Shown here: positions 55,146 through 64,000 of the stretch, in pieces
Numbering within the stretch: the first letter of the stretch is position 1
Layout: each line of letters starts with the position of its first letter
NCBI RefSeq assembly: GCF_021729145.1
Contig: NZ_JAJSLW010000013.1
Coordinates: forward strand, 81,724 to 145,723
From: Membranihabitans maritimus
GTDB taxonomy: Bacteria; Bacteroidota; Bacteroidia; Chitinophagales; Saprospiraceae
DNA length: 64,000 nt
Direction of reading: 5' to 3'
Position numbers and translations under genes: made by a program
Notes under the pieces: model-generated
Seen by the model: the letters and a program-made list of their open reading frames with translations, nothing else
Databases searched by the model: none
Told to the model about the DNA's origin: nothing

Positions 55146-58100
55146 TTAGAATTTTACATTAATACCTGCGGAAAAGGTCAATGGTAATGGGTAATCCACA
55201 GCTCCCACCCCTAATTCAGGATCCCAACCATATTCGAATGCCGGGCTATTGGTCCATACGGTACCTAGGTTTTCTAAAGACACAAGTAAACCCAGACCTT
55301 TTATTATTCTAAGTCTATCAATTACAGATTTTGAAAAATCATAAGACAATGTAATATTCTGTATTTTGATAAATTCATTGTTAAATATTAGATGTGACAC
55401 ATTCGAACTATAGCCTTGAATTCCATTTCCTTTTGGCACAGGAAAGAATGCATTTTGATTATCAGGACGCCAATAATTACGTTGGTAATTAAATGCATTC
55501 GTTCCATTCAAAAACGGTTCATGAGCATCTGCACCACTCCACCATTGATTTCTGTCAAATGCTCCATAAAACCGTGTTAAGAGGGAAAACCCTTTGTAAT
55601 TTATTCCAACACTAAATCCAAAATTTAAATTTGTTGCACTGTTCTGCTCCAAAATCACCCTGTCGTCCCCATTGATTACACCATCTCCTGTATCTGGCTT
55701 CCCATCACCATCAGAATCGATCGTTGGCTGATCAACATATTTATATCCTCCGACAAAGGCACCTCCTACATCGCTTTGATCAATTTGGGTCGAACCATCA
55801 GAACCAATATAATTATCTATTTCTTCCTGACTGTCAAAAAAGCCATCGGTTACAAAGCCAAAGCGATCGTTAATACTTTGCCCCACATCAAAATTTGGAG
55901 ATGATCTTCCTGCCAAATCTGAAATTTCGTTATCATAACTCGTTAAATTGGTAGATATTCTATAATTAAAATCCCCAATATTATTCCTATGGGTTAACAT
56001 TATTTCCCACCCCCAGCTTTTCACTGCATACAGGTTGGCAGGAACATTACCAAAACCAAATTCTACAGGAGTAATGACTTCATCCAATATATCTTCCCGG
56101 TGAGTTATAAAGTATTCAGGAACAATTTGAAGTTTTCCCCTCCAAAGTGAAATATCTGTTCCAATATTGAATGTTGTCGAAGTTTCCCATTTCAAATCAC
56201 GACTGGCAGGAGCCCCCAAAAACAAACGCGGTTGAATAACCCCTCCCAATGGATACCCAGTATTGTCCAGGTTGACCAATTGCGTCACTCTCCTTCCTAC
56301 ACCGGAATCATCACCTGCACGACCGTAAGAGACCCTTAGTTTAAGCTTATCCAAAAAACGAGCGCTATTCAAAAAGGATTCCTCTGCAATATTCCAACCA
56401 AGTGCCACAGCAGGAAAAAATGCCCATTGATTATTCTCTAAAAAATTGGAACTACCATCTCTTCTAAAACTTATCTCTGCTAAATATTTTCCCAGATAAT
56501 CATAATTCAACCGTCCGAAAAAAGACAGCGTAGTAGCATTACCACCACGACTCGAATTATTTCCAATACCTCCCCCCAATTGGTCATCAATCCTTTGACC
56601 AAGCGACAAGTCTATCAAATTATCCAATAAATAACCAGTTCTTGCAGTTTCAAATGTCCCATTTTCTCCCTGTTCTGACTGAAATCCTAATAAAATACCA
56701 ACAGTATGACTATTAAAACTATTGTTATAATTCAATGTCGATAATGACCTTAAGGAATACCCATTGAATGAATATTGAAAAACTCGCCTGGAATCCGAGC
56801 TACCGAAAGAGTATATTCTATTGGGGGATTCAGGATTTGTATAAGAATCCGGATCACTCAAATCCAATGCCACAAAATCATAAATATTATTCCAATCTCT
56901 TCTATTCTGATTGGTTTTTATTATTGAAACCTTCTGTTCAATTTCCAACCCTTTTATTGGATTCAACTTGAGAAATCCCTGCACATTATATACATCCCTA
57001 ATCACCTTATTATATGATCCTGAAGCTGCCTGAGCAACAGGATTAGGATTACCCGGACTTCCTTTATCTACCCACAATCCATCCTCTGACTTTACAGGAT
57101 AGAAAGGAGATCCCAATATACCATTTCCGCCATCAGCCGGTGTAGATGTTGTAACACGATTGGAAATTAGAGCATTGGTACCTATACTCAACCAATCAGT
57201 TATATCACTATCTATTTTCAACCTTAAATTGATTCTCTTAAAATCATCGGCTCCAATTACCAGGCCTTTTTGATTTAGAAAGCTGGTATTTATCAAATAC
57301 CCAGTTTTTCCGGTTCCACCCTTTATAGCAAGATTATGTGATTGTTGTCCAGCCTTACTATCATAAAGCTCTTCCGGCCATACGGTTTCCGGGTAAAACC
57401 CTTGCCTGGCACGTTCTATATCTTCCTCACTGTATGGTGCACTCGAATTACCGCCACCGTCTGCCGAACCTGTAACAGCAATATTTTCAAATTCCATCAA
57501 CTCTAATGAGTTCAACGTACCCGGTAATTCCGAAGGGGTTTGTATTGAGAAATTGTTGGTATAACTAACTTCAAATCCTTCTTTTTTGTCAGTACTTTTA
57601 GTAGTAACTAACATTACACCGTTTGCCCCCCTGGCTCCGTAAATGGCAACGGCTGCTGCATCCTTCAAAATACTGACATTTTCTATGGTCTGAGGATCCA
57701 AATCGCTCAAGGAACCTTCAAATCCATCAATGATTACAAGAATATTAGAATTATTCAGGGTACTCGGCCCCCTGATTGAAAAACCTGGAGCGCTTCCCGG
57801 CCTTCCATTACTATTCAATCCTCTTAGTCCTGGTAAAGAACCGATAAGTGCAGACTGAATACTTGTTACCGGTCTCTTATCCACGGCAAGATCTTCCCCA
57901 GAAACCTGTGAAACGGAACTGGCTACTTTTGAAGATTCCTGTGTACCAAATCCCACTACCACCACTTCATCCAGAGTTTCTGCCGACTCTTCTAATACAA
58001 TATCGAACATTTTCCCTTCTTCCACCTCAATTTCTTGTGTCACATAACCGATATACGAAATCACTAAAATATCGCCATTTTCCACTCCGCTTAATGTAAA

Positions 58101-58688
58101 TTTACCATCAAAATCCGTAGTCGTCCCTGTATTCGTCCCATTTACCCTGATATTGACCCCAATTAGTGGTTCTCCTTCTGTATTTACCACTTCGCCTTCT
58201 ATTTCCTGAACATTGATTTTGTTTTGAACAAACTGTGCTACATCCCGTAATTGACCTGCTTTATCAGAATGTCTTTGACTAAGACTAAGGCTTCCCTGTT
58301 TTTGTAATCGGTCCAATTGTTTTATTTTTCTTCGTATTTTACGGGCTGTCTTACGGTTATACTGATCATTTTTATAGACTAATACATATTTATCCTGCAA
58401 CAATTCATACGAAAAATCCGAATCGGATAATAGTCGGCTGAACGCAGATTCAAGATCTTCGTCCTGAACAAATTCAAAATGCATCTGTATATCTTTCACC
58501 AAATCGGTTTCGTAACTAATCAATACATCGTATTTCTTACCTATTTCTTCTAGGATTTCTAGCAAACTCCTTTTTTGCTGGCTGGTACCAAAATTAATGT
58601 CATCCCTTATTGACGCATTCAAGTCCATTACCGAAATTCCGATAAAAAAAGCCAGGAATAAGACAATACGAGGCATAGTCCTTTTCAT
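55146..58688 (-). CDS. SusC/RagA-family TonB-dependent transporter with STN domain (locus 4)
   Basis: Outer-membrane importer of 1180 residues. Signal peptide 1-25; STN-like domain about 41-106 (LLEILEEIGKKYDVLISYE); strongly basic linker about 107-160 with KTARKIRRKIKQLDRLQK; carboxypeptidase-regulatory-like domain about 162-232; TonB box TLDEVVVVGFG (238-248); plug with KDAAAVAIYGARGANG; barrel. The linker and the LEESAETLDEVV segment match the locus 2 transporter. It follows FecR after 47 bases and precedes SusD by 13. The STN domain should relay occupancy to that FecR protein. Confidence 0.95.
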   Translation of the reverse strand: MKRTMPRIVLFLAFFIGISVMDLNASIRDDINFGTSQQKRSLLEILEEIGKKYDVLISYETDLVKDIQMHFEFVQDEDLESAFSRLLSDSDFSYELLQDKYVLVYKNDQYNRKTARKIRRKIKQLDRLQKQGSLSLSQRHSDKAGQLRDVAQFVQNKINVQEIEGEVVNTEGEPLIGVNIRVNGTNTGTTTDFDGKFTLSGVENGDILVISYIGYVTQEIEVEEGKMFDIVLEESAETLDEVVVVGFGTQESSKVASSVSQVSGEDLAVDKRPVTSIQSALIGSLPGLRGLNSNGRPGSAPGFSIRGPSTLNNSNILVIIDGFEGSLSDLDPQTIENVSILKDAAAVAIYGARGANGVMLVTTKSTDKKEGFEVSYTNNFSIQTPSELPGTLNSLELMEFENIAVTGSADGGGNSSAPYSEEDIERARQGFYPETVWPEELYDSKAGQQSHNLAIKGGTGKTGYLINTSFLNQKGLVIGADDFKRINLRLKIDSDITDWLSIGTNALISNRVTTSTPADGGNGILGSPFYPVKSEDGLWVDKGSPGNPNPVAQAASGSYNKVIRDVYNVQGFLKLNPIKGLEIEQKVSIIKTNQNRRDWNNIYDFVALDLSDPDSYTNPESPNRIYSFGSSDSRRVFQYSFNGYSLRSLSTLNYNNSFNSHTVGILLGFQSEQGENGTFETARTGYLLDNLIDLSLGQRIDDQLGGGIGNNSSRGGNATTLSFFGRLNYDYLGKYLAEISFRRDGSSNFLENNQWAFFPAVALGWNIAEESFLNSARFLDKLKLRVSYGRAGDDSGVGRRVTQLVNLDNTGYPLGGVIQPRLFLGAPASRDLKWETSTTFNIGTDISLWRGKLQIVPEYFITHREDILDEVITPVEFGFGNVPANLYAVKSWGWEIMLTHRNNIGDFNYRISTNLTSYDNEISDLAGRSSPNFDVGQSINDRFGFVTDGFFDSQEEIDNYIGSDGSTQIDQSDVGGAFVGGYKYVDQPTIDSDGDGKPDTGDGVINGDDRVILEQNSATNLNFGFSVGINYKGFSLLTRFYGAFDRNQWWSGADAHEPFLNGTNAFNYQRNYWRPDNQNAFFPVPKGNGIQGYSSNVSHLIFNNEFIKIQNITLSYDFSKSVIDRLRIIKGLGLLVSLENLGTVWTNSPAFEYGWDPELGVGAVDYPLPLTFSAGINVKF

Positions 58689-58735
58689 ATTAAAAAGAAT
58701 TTTATATTAAAAAATAGTATGTAGTTATATTCTGT

Positions 58736-59737
58736 CTATTCTGCGAGACTATCCCTTTCTCGCACCGTTATCATTCCGTTTTGATCTACAATCGAAGTGT
58801 TGGTTAACTTCTCCAATACCGACAGGGCAAACTCCAGGTCATTGGTTGGTATTCTCACTGTAAAAGTTCTGTTCCCCAGACTTTCATTCTCTATTTCGTA
58901 GCTGTAGTTATACGGTTCGGTTATTTGCTTTAAAATCTGATCCAGAGAAAGTTCTTCGAATTCAAATAGGCCCTCCTTCCACGAAATCTCATTGACTTCT
59001 GATTCCACTTCACTTAATTCCAATTTTTTATCAAGTAAGGAGTAATCGATTTTTTCACCGGGAGACATAAATATGTCTTTTTGGACAAAATCATTTTGAT
59101 TAATTTTCACGCTTCCTTCTTCCAGATAAACCGAAGTTTCACTCTCTCTGCAATTGACATTGAAACGCGTCCCCAATACTTCAACATCCAAATCCCTTGT
59201 ATGTACTAAAAATCTTGCATCTTTCGTACCGGCCTTTGCCACCTGAAAATTAGCCTCCCCGGATAGATAAACAACCCTTGGCTTATCTACAGTAAGATAT
59301 TTTTGTACTTTAAGGACTGAGTTACCATTCAGCACTACTACAGAACCATCATTCAGTTCGATTGTCTTGATCTCGCCATAATATGTACGATATTCTGTCC
59401 AGGAAAATGACTGATACACCGTCACAGCTGTATAACCGGCAATAACTAAAAGAGCAATAGCAGCAGCAACTCGCAATACTATAGATAATTGAAGACCGCT
59501 TTTAGGATCTGTATCCTTATCAATGTCGCTTTCTACCTTCGACCAAACATTTTCCAAATTATTATTGTAATCAAGATCGTCCGTTAACAACTTTTCCTCC
59601 AGACTATCCGGAATAATTCCGTCATCCAAGTCCTTACGTGAGTTTAATTCCCGGAAAAGTGACCGAACCTCTCTGAGGCTCGCCTTATTAAAATATAGTT
59701 TTCTGATCAATTCTTCAAAATGCTTTTTATATGGCAT
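58736..59737 (-). CDS. FecR-family anti-sigma factor (locus 4)
   Basis: Anti-sigma regulator of about 333 residues. The frame is open to 59851, but the extra 38 residues are hydrophobic, would overlap the divergent sigma gene and do not match the family; the ATG at 59737 (MPYKKHFEELIRKLYFNK) is chosen. Membrane segment around SIVLRVAAAIALLVIAGY; FecR domain with IELNDGSVVVLNGNSVLKV and VLGTRFNVNCRE; C-terminal DUF4974-type domain with FEELSLDQILKQITEPYNY. Divergent from its sigma factor with 88 bases between the chosen starts, and upstream of SusC in the same direction. Confidence 0.92.
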   Translation of the reverse strand: MPYKKHFEELIRKLYFNKASLREVRSLFRELNSRKDLDDGIIPDSLEEKLLTDDLDYNNNLENVWSKVESDIDKDTDPKSGLQLSIVLRVAAAIALLVIAGYTAVTVYQSFSWTEYRTYYGEIKTIELNDGSVVVLNGNSVLKVQKYLTVDKPRVVYLSGEANFQVAKAGTKDARFLVHTRDLDVEVLGTRFNVNCRESETSVYLEEGSVKINQNDFVQKDIFMSPGEKIDYSLLDKKLELSEVESEVNEISWKEGLFEFEELSLDQILKQITEPYNYSYEIENESLGNRTFTVRIPTNDLEFALSVLEKLTNTSIVDQNGMITVRERDSLAE

Positions 59738-59825
59738 TAAAAGAAGCTTTAGTGAAATAATTGTTTTCAGTACTAATACAAGACAAAATGAAAATAGTAT
59801 TACTCCAGCGACATTTTTTTTATAT

Positions 59826-60416
59826 TTGAACTGGAAAAGGATTAAAATCAATTCAACTTTTGATTTGGAAAGAGACGAACAATATCATATTTCTGCTTTA
59901 AGAAAAGGAAATCGGGAAAGCTTCCAATGGATATTCGACCAGTACAAGATTCCCCTGTATTCGTATATCGTATCTCTATTAAAAAGTGACAAGTGGGCCG
60001 AAGATATTTGTTCGGAAGTTTTTATTACCGTATGGAACAACAGAAAAAATTTAAGGTCCGGAACTTTTAAATCTTATATTTTTCAAATCGCCAAAAACAG
60101 AGTATTCAATAAGTTGAAAAAGATAGCGGCCGACTCCCGGCAAGAAGATGAATATATCAGATACTATCAGGAATCTACTGAAAGTTCGGCTAGAAAAAAT
60201 GAACTGACCGGATCCCGACAAAGCCTTCTTGAAAAAGAGATTAAAGAACTCCCGCCTAAACGCAAAGAAATAATTGAAAGGAAATATTTTCGCGGTCAAA
60301 GAAACGCTGAGATTGCCAAAGATATGGGCATATCGATCAATACGGTTAAAGTCCAGCTTTACAAAGCACAATTGTTTTTGAGATCCCAATTAGGCAAAAA
60401 AGAAGGAAATATCTAA
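59826..60416 (+). CDS. ECF RNA polymerase sigma factor (locus 4)
   Basis: ECF sigma factor of 196 residues. No ATG exists before region 2 in this frame; a TTG at 59826 is the start used here, and a TTG at 59865 close to ERDEQYHISALRKGN is an alternative. Region 2: WAEDICSEVFITVWNNRKNL; region 4: LPPKRKEIIERKYFRG, then AEIAKDMGISINTVKVQL. Unlike the other two sigma factors it has no hydrophobic tail and ends GKKEGNI. It should activate the divergent FecR-SusC-SusD-sulfatase operon. A T8 run at 59814-59821 just before the start makes a one-base error here possible. Confidence 0.9.
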   Translation: MNWKRIKINSTFDLERDEQYHISALRKGNRESFQWIFDQYKIPLYSYIVSLLKSDKWAEDICSEVFITVWNNRKNLRSGTFKSYIFQIAKNRVFNKLKKIAADSRQEDEYIRYYQESTESSARKNELTGSRQSLLEKEIKELPPKRKEIIERKYFRGQRNAEIAKDMGISINTVKVQLYKAQLFLRSQLGKKEGNI

Positions 60417-60778
60417 ATGTATTTGAGTAAATAGTCAGGCACAAACAACACTCATCCGCTTTTTCTACCTACCTCCTCTCCGGCAGTGTATTTAAATTAA
60501 CGTCAGTTCTAATGAGAAAATATGAGATCTGAACTCGTGCCGCCTTTAGCTTTAGCAGTGGCACATGGAGCGAAATATAATTAATACTGAGTGGAAACCG
60601 GGGTGGAAAAACAAGTTAAATCGTCGATTCTTGCAGTGATTTCTTCAAAGTGATGTCTTAGGCAATGATTTTTCCGCAAAAATAATGAAAGAACAATTAT
60701 TCGTCGAACTGACAATATACTATCGGCATTCTAAAAATAAAATATTTTATCAAACTCCTAATAAATACATTTCTTTTT
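60417..60778. other. 362-base convergent gap between sigma factor and second GH95, no gene seen
   Basis: Both flanking genes end here, so it should hold two transcript ends. No ORF with family features and no clear terminator hairpin were found. The stretch around 60530-60575 is richer in G and C than its surroundings and contains short imperfect self-complementary segments. Confidence 0.4.
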
Positions 60779-63367
60779 CTATTCTCTTTTCAATCGTAAC
60801 ACTTCACCCACCTCACATTTCAAAAAATATGTATAAACCTTATTTTTAGGGATTTCGGGTAAATCAACTTTTGAATGATTTAAATGTACACCAGCGTCCA
60901 TCGGTTGTAAAAAAGTATTTTCCATCTCCCTGTTGAATATTTCCCCCCCATCTATCTTTAATGGGACAGGACTTTTGACTGGAAGAACACCACCCCGGTC
61001 ACAATGAATTATTGCTTCAGTCATGTCATGATCTTTCCATGTTATATCCACTTCAAATCCTCCGCGCGCACGCAATCCATGCACTTTCCCATGATCCCAC
61101 TTACGGGGCAAAGCAGGTAATAAGTGAACAAATCCGTCATGGGATTGCAGTAACATCTCTGCTATCCCCGCCGTGGCACCGAAATTCCCATCTATCTGGA
61201 AAGGCGGATGGGCGTCAAACATATTTGGATAGCTGCCGGAACCGCTAAACCGGTCATCATTCTCTTTTACCAATTTGATTAACTTGGAAAGTATCTCCAG
61301 GGATTTATCACCGTCGTACAAGCGCGCCCACATATTTACTTTCCATCCCATGGACCAACCGGTCGCCTGATCACCACGTCTTTCGAGAACCCGATTCACG
61401 GCTTTGGTTAATTCCTCATCTTTAGTAGGGGTGATTTGATTGCCCGGGTGAAAAGGGTATAAATGCGATATATGACGGTGGTGCACATCCCGGTCTTCGA
61501 AATCAAATTGCCATTCTTGTAACTGACCGTATTTTCCGATTTGAAACGGTAACAACTTTTCTGACTTTTCCGCAATCTCTTCAGCGATCGGATCCTTCAT
61601 CTCCAGTATATCCAATGCCTTCAGGAACCGGGTAAAACTTTCCCGTATCAACGCCATATCCATAGTCGGTCCCGGACTTTGGGTAGAAATATTACCATTT
61701 CCGTACACAAAACTCTGTTCAGGAGAGTGGCCAACAGGCGTTACCAGGTAACCCTTCTCATTGGGTATTAACCAATCTTTGTAAAACAATACCGCTCCTT
61801 TCAATAGAGGAAATACTTCTTCCTTCAGAAAATATTTATCAGCGGTATACAGGTAGTGTTCCCAGAAGTGGCTGGTCAACCACCCCGCTACCATGGGCCA
61901 AAAGGAACATGGGCAACTGTCAACCGGTTCTGTTTGCCGCCAAATACTCATGTTGTGATTGCCGGTCCAACCCTGCAAACCAAACATCTCCCGGGCAGTG
62001 GATCTACCATTAATAGCCAATTGTTTTACCGCATCGAATAATGGCTCATGGCATTCGGATAAATTAGTCAGTTCAGCCGGCCAATAATTCATTTCCAGAT
62101 TGATATTCATTGTGTAGGCACTGGCCCAGGGTGGAATGATCTTTTCATTCCAGATACCCTGTAAATTCAAGGGCTGTCCACCTGGTCGCGATCCTGAAAT
62201 CATAAGATACCGACCATATTGAAAAAACAAGGTCACCAAATCTTCATCACCACCTTCCGCATATTTCATGATCCGTTCATCTGTGGGAAGCACGGATTGC
62301 GCAGTGGGTTCATTTAAAGAAAGCGCTACCCGGTCAAATAGACGGCGGTAGTCAGCTATATGACGGTTTTTCAACTCATTATAGGAGTATAATGCACTCT
62401 TTTCTAAAATTTCCAGGGATCGTTCTTTTGGCAATTCCGGGTATTTGGATGGACTTTTATCAAATCCATTATAGCTTGTGGCCGCCGTTACGTAAAGTAT
62501 GAGTGTTTTCACATCTTCCGCAACTATTTTTCCATCGGTTATTTCCACACTTCCCCCTGTATTCTTATACCGGATCCGGGTCTGAAAATACATACCCAAG
62601 CCATCTACTTCATCTCCATATAACACCTGTTTGGCAAACGGCTTCCGGGATCCGTCGGCATTGTATATTTCAGGATATTTGTGTTGATCTCCCAGATTTT
62701 CTACAGTTTCCAACGTCCTTCGCAAAGCCAACCCCGGTGCTTGCCCTTCCAGAACCAGGTCCCTTTTATTACAAGAAATATTCATGGTAGGCGTATGTGG
62801 CGTGGAAAGTGATATATTCCCGTCAACAGTCCCCGGGCCTTCGGCAGTAATTTTCACCGCAATAATATGATCGGGATAACTGGCAAATATTTCACGTCGA
62901 TATTTGGTATCCCCTACAGAATAGGTCACGCCTGCAATAGAATTCGAAATATCCAAAAAACGCTTATAATTTTCTATCTGGCCGGCGTGTTCAAGATTCA
63001 ACCACAGGTCACTCATGGGTTGATAACATTCCTGGGCACGCCCCAGCCATTTATCTTGAATCATCCTTTCCGCTTCCGAATACTTTCCTTCTTCCAATAG
63101 CTGCATCACTTCTTTATACTTCCTACGGACATTGATCCCGGTCGAATTGGTATGGGGATCTCCGGAATACAGAGTGGATTCGTTGAGCTGGATGCGCTCA
63201 TTTTCGGCATTCCCAAAAATCATGCCCCCCATGTATGCATTCCCTATGGGAAGGGCTTCGGTCCAGGCTTCCGCCGACGCGGTATAAAACAGGGTAAGTT
63301 TCGGTTCCTGAGAAAACAGGGTAAAGCACAAAAACGTAAACAATAATGAATGGATCAAACTTTTCAT
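60779..63367 (-). CDS. Glycoside hydrolase family 95 (alpha-L-fucosidase / alpha-L-galactosidase), copy 2
   Basis: Exo-enzyme of 862 residues, aligning without gaps to copy 1 at 20142-22730; by eye roughly four of five residues are identical, highest in the barrel and lowest in the signal peptide and the last 60 residues. Catalytic pattern is the same: [10 protein letters not shown] with the Asn pair, SPEQ with the general acid, FQIDGNFG with the Asp, and Thr before the Asn pair. Signal peptide 1-20 ending FSQ. It stands alone between the locus 4 sigma gene and an amidohydrolase fragment, not within a SusC/SusD operon, so it may have its own promoter in the 303-base region upstream. Likely substrate as for copy 1. 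Confidence 0.94.
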   Translation of the reverse strand: MKSLIHSLLFTFLCFTLFSQEPKLTLFYTASAEAWTEALPIGNAYMGGMIFGNAENERIQLNESTLYSGDPHTNSTGINVRRKYKEVMQLLEEGKYSEAERMIQDKWLGRAQECYQPMSDLWLNLEHAGQIENYKRFLDISNSIAGVTYSVGDTKYRREIFASYPDHIIAVKITAEGPGTVDGNISLSTPHTPTMNISCNKRDLVLEGQAPGLALRRTLETVENLGDQHKYPEIYNADGSRKPFAKQVLYGDEVDGLGMYFQTRIRYKNTGGSVEITDGKIVAEDVKTLILYVTAATSYNGFDKSPSKYPELPKERSLEILEKSALYSYNELKNRHIADYRRLFDRVALSLNEPTAQSVLPTDERIMKYAEGGDEDLVTLFFQYGRYLMISGSRPGGQPLNLQGIWNEKIIPPWASAYTMNINLEMNYWPAELTNLSECHEPLFDAVKQLAINGRSTAREMFGLQGWTGNHNMSIWRQTEPVDSCPCSFWPMVAGWLTSHFWEHYLYTADKYFLKEEVFPLLKGAVLFYKDWLIPNEKGYLVTPVGHSPEQSFVYGNGNISTQSPGPTMDMALIRESFTRFLKALDILEMKDPIAEEIAEKSEKLLPFQIGKYGQLQEWQFDFEDRDVHHRHISHLYPFHPGNQITPTKDEELTKAVNRVLERRGDQATGWSMGWKVNMWARLYDGDKSLEILSKLIKLVKENDDRFSGSGSYPNMFDAHPPFQIDGNFGATAGIAEMLLQSHDGFVHLLPALPRKWDHGKVHGLRARGGFEVDITWKDHDMTEAIIHCDRGGVLPVKSPVPLKIDGGEIFNREMENTFLQPMDAGVHLNHSKVDLPEIPKNKVYTYFLKCEVGEVLRLKRE

Positions 63368-63671
63368 ATCTTAATATTACTATTTTTTCTATGAAAATAG
63401 ATTGATTGGTGCTACTTCCCAAGCAATCCAGGACCTTAACGGCATCCATTCAAATCAGGTGAATTTCAACAACGGTTCTTAAACCAATGATTGCGTTCCC
63501 TTAATTGGATATACAGATGTATCGTCTATTCCGGCCCTTATAACACCCCTGAAAACCAAAAATTCATTAACTGTTATCATCAATATCATAGGAGCCCGGA
63601 AAAGAGATCAACCTGATTTGTATTTCCGATATTTATGGCAGCCATAAAATGGTTAAAGAAATAACCAGGCA
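63368..63671. other. 304-base gap upstream of second GH95, no gene seen
   Basis: Lies between the amidohydrolase fragment and GH95 copy 2 and should contain the GH95 promoter if the gene is transcribed on its own. No coding frame with recognisable features was found. Confidence 0.4.
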
Positions 63672-63944
63672 TTACTTTTCAATCGGCGGTGGACCATCCG
63701 GAATAATGCCTTTGTATTCGTAATCCCCTCTTTTACGCTGAAATTCCAATTGAATATTCTCAACTAAATCAGGATCTTCCAACAAGTCCACACCAGTCAT
63801 AGCCAATAATTTTGCAGCATGTGTCATCCCCTTATGCCCTATTGACATCCCTCCACACGCTACCACTGCCCAGGAATGCCAGGGTGTTTCTCTGGGCGCT
63901 GTTGTCACTCTGGCCCTGACGACCGCATTAGGAAGAATTAAGAT
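63672..63944 (-). pseudogene. C-terminal fragment of an M20/AbgB-type amidohydrolase
   Basis: The minus strand encodes about 90 residues that match the very end of aminobenzoyl-glutamate hydrolase subunit B-like M20 peptidases: AVVRARVTTAPRETPWHSW, ACGGMSIGHKGMTHAAKLLA, DLLEDPDLVENIQLEF and a Pro-rich end, GIIPDGPPPIEK. An in-frame TAA at 63945-63947 separates it from anything upstream, and the remaining 50 bases to the window edge show no match in any frame. So the 5' 80 percent of the gene is missing or out of frame. It may be a broken gene or, if a frameshift occurs at the AT-rich run near 63945-63975, the end of one that continues outside the window. Family call good; status uncertain. 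Confidence 0.65.
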
Positions 63945-64000
63945 TTAACAAATATATTTTTTCACAATGTGAAGTTCGATTTTTGTCTTTAGAGTAGTAG

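Noticed and set aside
59738..59851. Hydrophobic N-terminal extension of the locus 4 FecR protein
   Set aside because: It overlaps the divergent sigma gene and does not match the family; the ATG at 59737 gives a normal FecR start.
60530..60575. Imperfect self-complementary segment in the convergent gap, considered as terminator
   Set aside because: The stem is only about five base pairs and has no adjacent T-run, so it is not supported.
1..64000. tRNA, rRNA, CRISPR arrays, insertion sequences and prophage genes
   Set aside because: None was recognised on either strand; no transposase or integrase motif and no regularly spaced direct repeats were seen.

Overview
The window is a polysaccharide- and glycoconjugate-utilisation region of a Bacteroidota chromosome. 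Four SusC/SusD pairs, ECF sigma / FecR anti-sigma pairs, SusD-like and sulfatase lipoproteins with a Cys after a short hydrophobic stretch, and an AT-rich background all point to this phylum. The five sulfatases suggest a marine or algal-matter degrader, probably Flavobacteriia or Cytophagia; the genus cannot be named from the sequence. Almost every gene is on the minus strand. The plus-strand genes are hemD at the left edge, two ECF sigma factors and one AraC regulator.

Layout. (a) 2-559: the 3' part of hemD, cut by the window edge. (b) 738-14117, locus 1: ECF sigma, FecR, SusC with STN domain, SusD, sulfatase, neutral-ceramidase-like protein and an esterase; it holds no glycoside hydrolase. 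(c) 14640-32579, locus 2: a plus-strand sigma divergent from FecR, then SusC, SusD, a decayed GH32 remnant, GH172 (DUF2961), GH95, GH97, GH32 and a TlpA-like thioredoxin protein. (d) 32638-33140: a ParE-type toxin-antitoxin pair. (e) 33292-48881, locus 3: an AraC regulator divergent from SusC (no STN) and SusD, then a sulfatase, a DUF6807 lipoprotein, two Tat-type Gfo/Idh/MocA oxidoreductases, and a tight cytoplasmic cassette of RraA-like, SDR, enolase-superfamily, RidA and creatininase-family proteins. (f) 48936-60416, locus 4: a plus-strand sigma divergent from FecR, then SusC, SusD and three sulfatases. (g) 60779-63367: a second GH95, paralogous to the one in locus 2. (h) 63672-63944: a C-terminal fragment of an M20/AbgB-type amidohydrolase at the right edge.

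How they work together. SusD-like lipoproteins and SusC-type TonB-dependent transporters should bind and import oligomers. The sigma/FecR pairs sense transporter occupancy through the STN domain in three loci; the AraC protein does this job in the locus whose SusC lacks STN. Sulfatases remove sulfate esters. In locus 2 the predicted activities are on fructosyl or arabinosyl (GH32, GH172), L-fucosyl or L-galactosyl (GH95) and alpha-gluco/galactosyl (GH97) linkages. In locus 3 exported oxidoreductases followed by a cytosolic lyase/dehydrogenase/dehydratase cassette suggest oxidation and breakdown of an unusual sugar or sugar acid.

The most notable points are the locus 3 cassette with an enolase-superfamily member lacking one usual metal ligand, a probable one-base frameshift in the GH172 signal peptide, a decayed GH32, a GH97 with an unusual active-site pattern, a sulfatase with a Cys-x-Ala-x-Arg motif, and several long hairpins.
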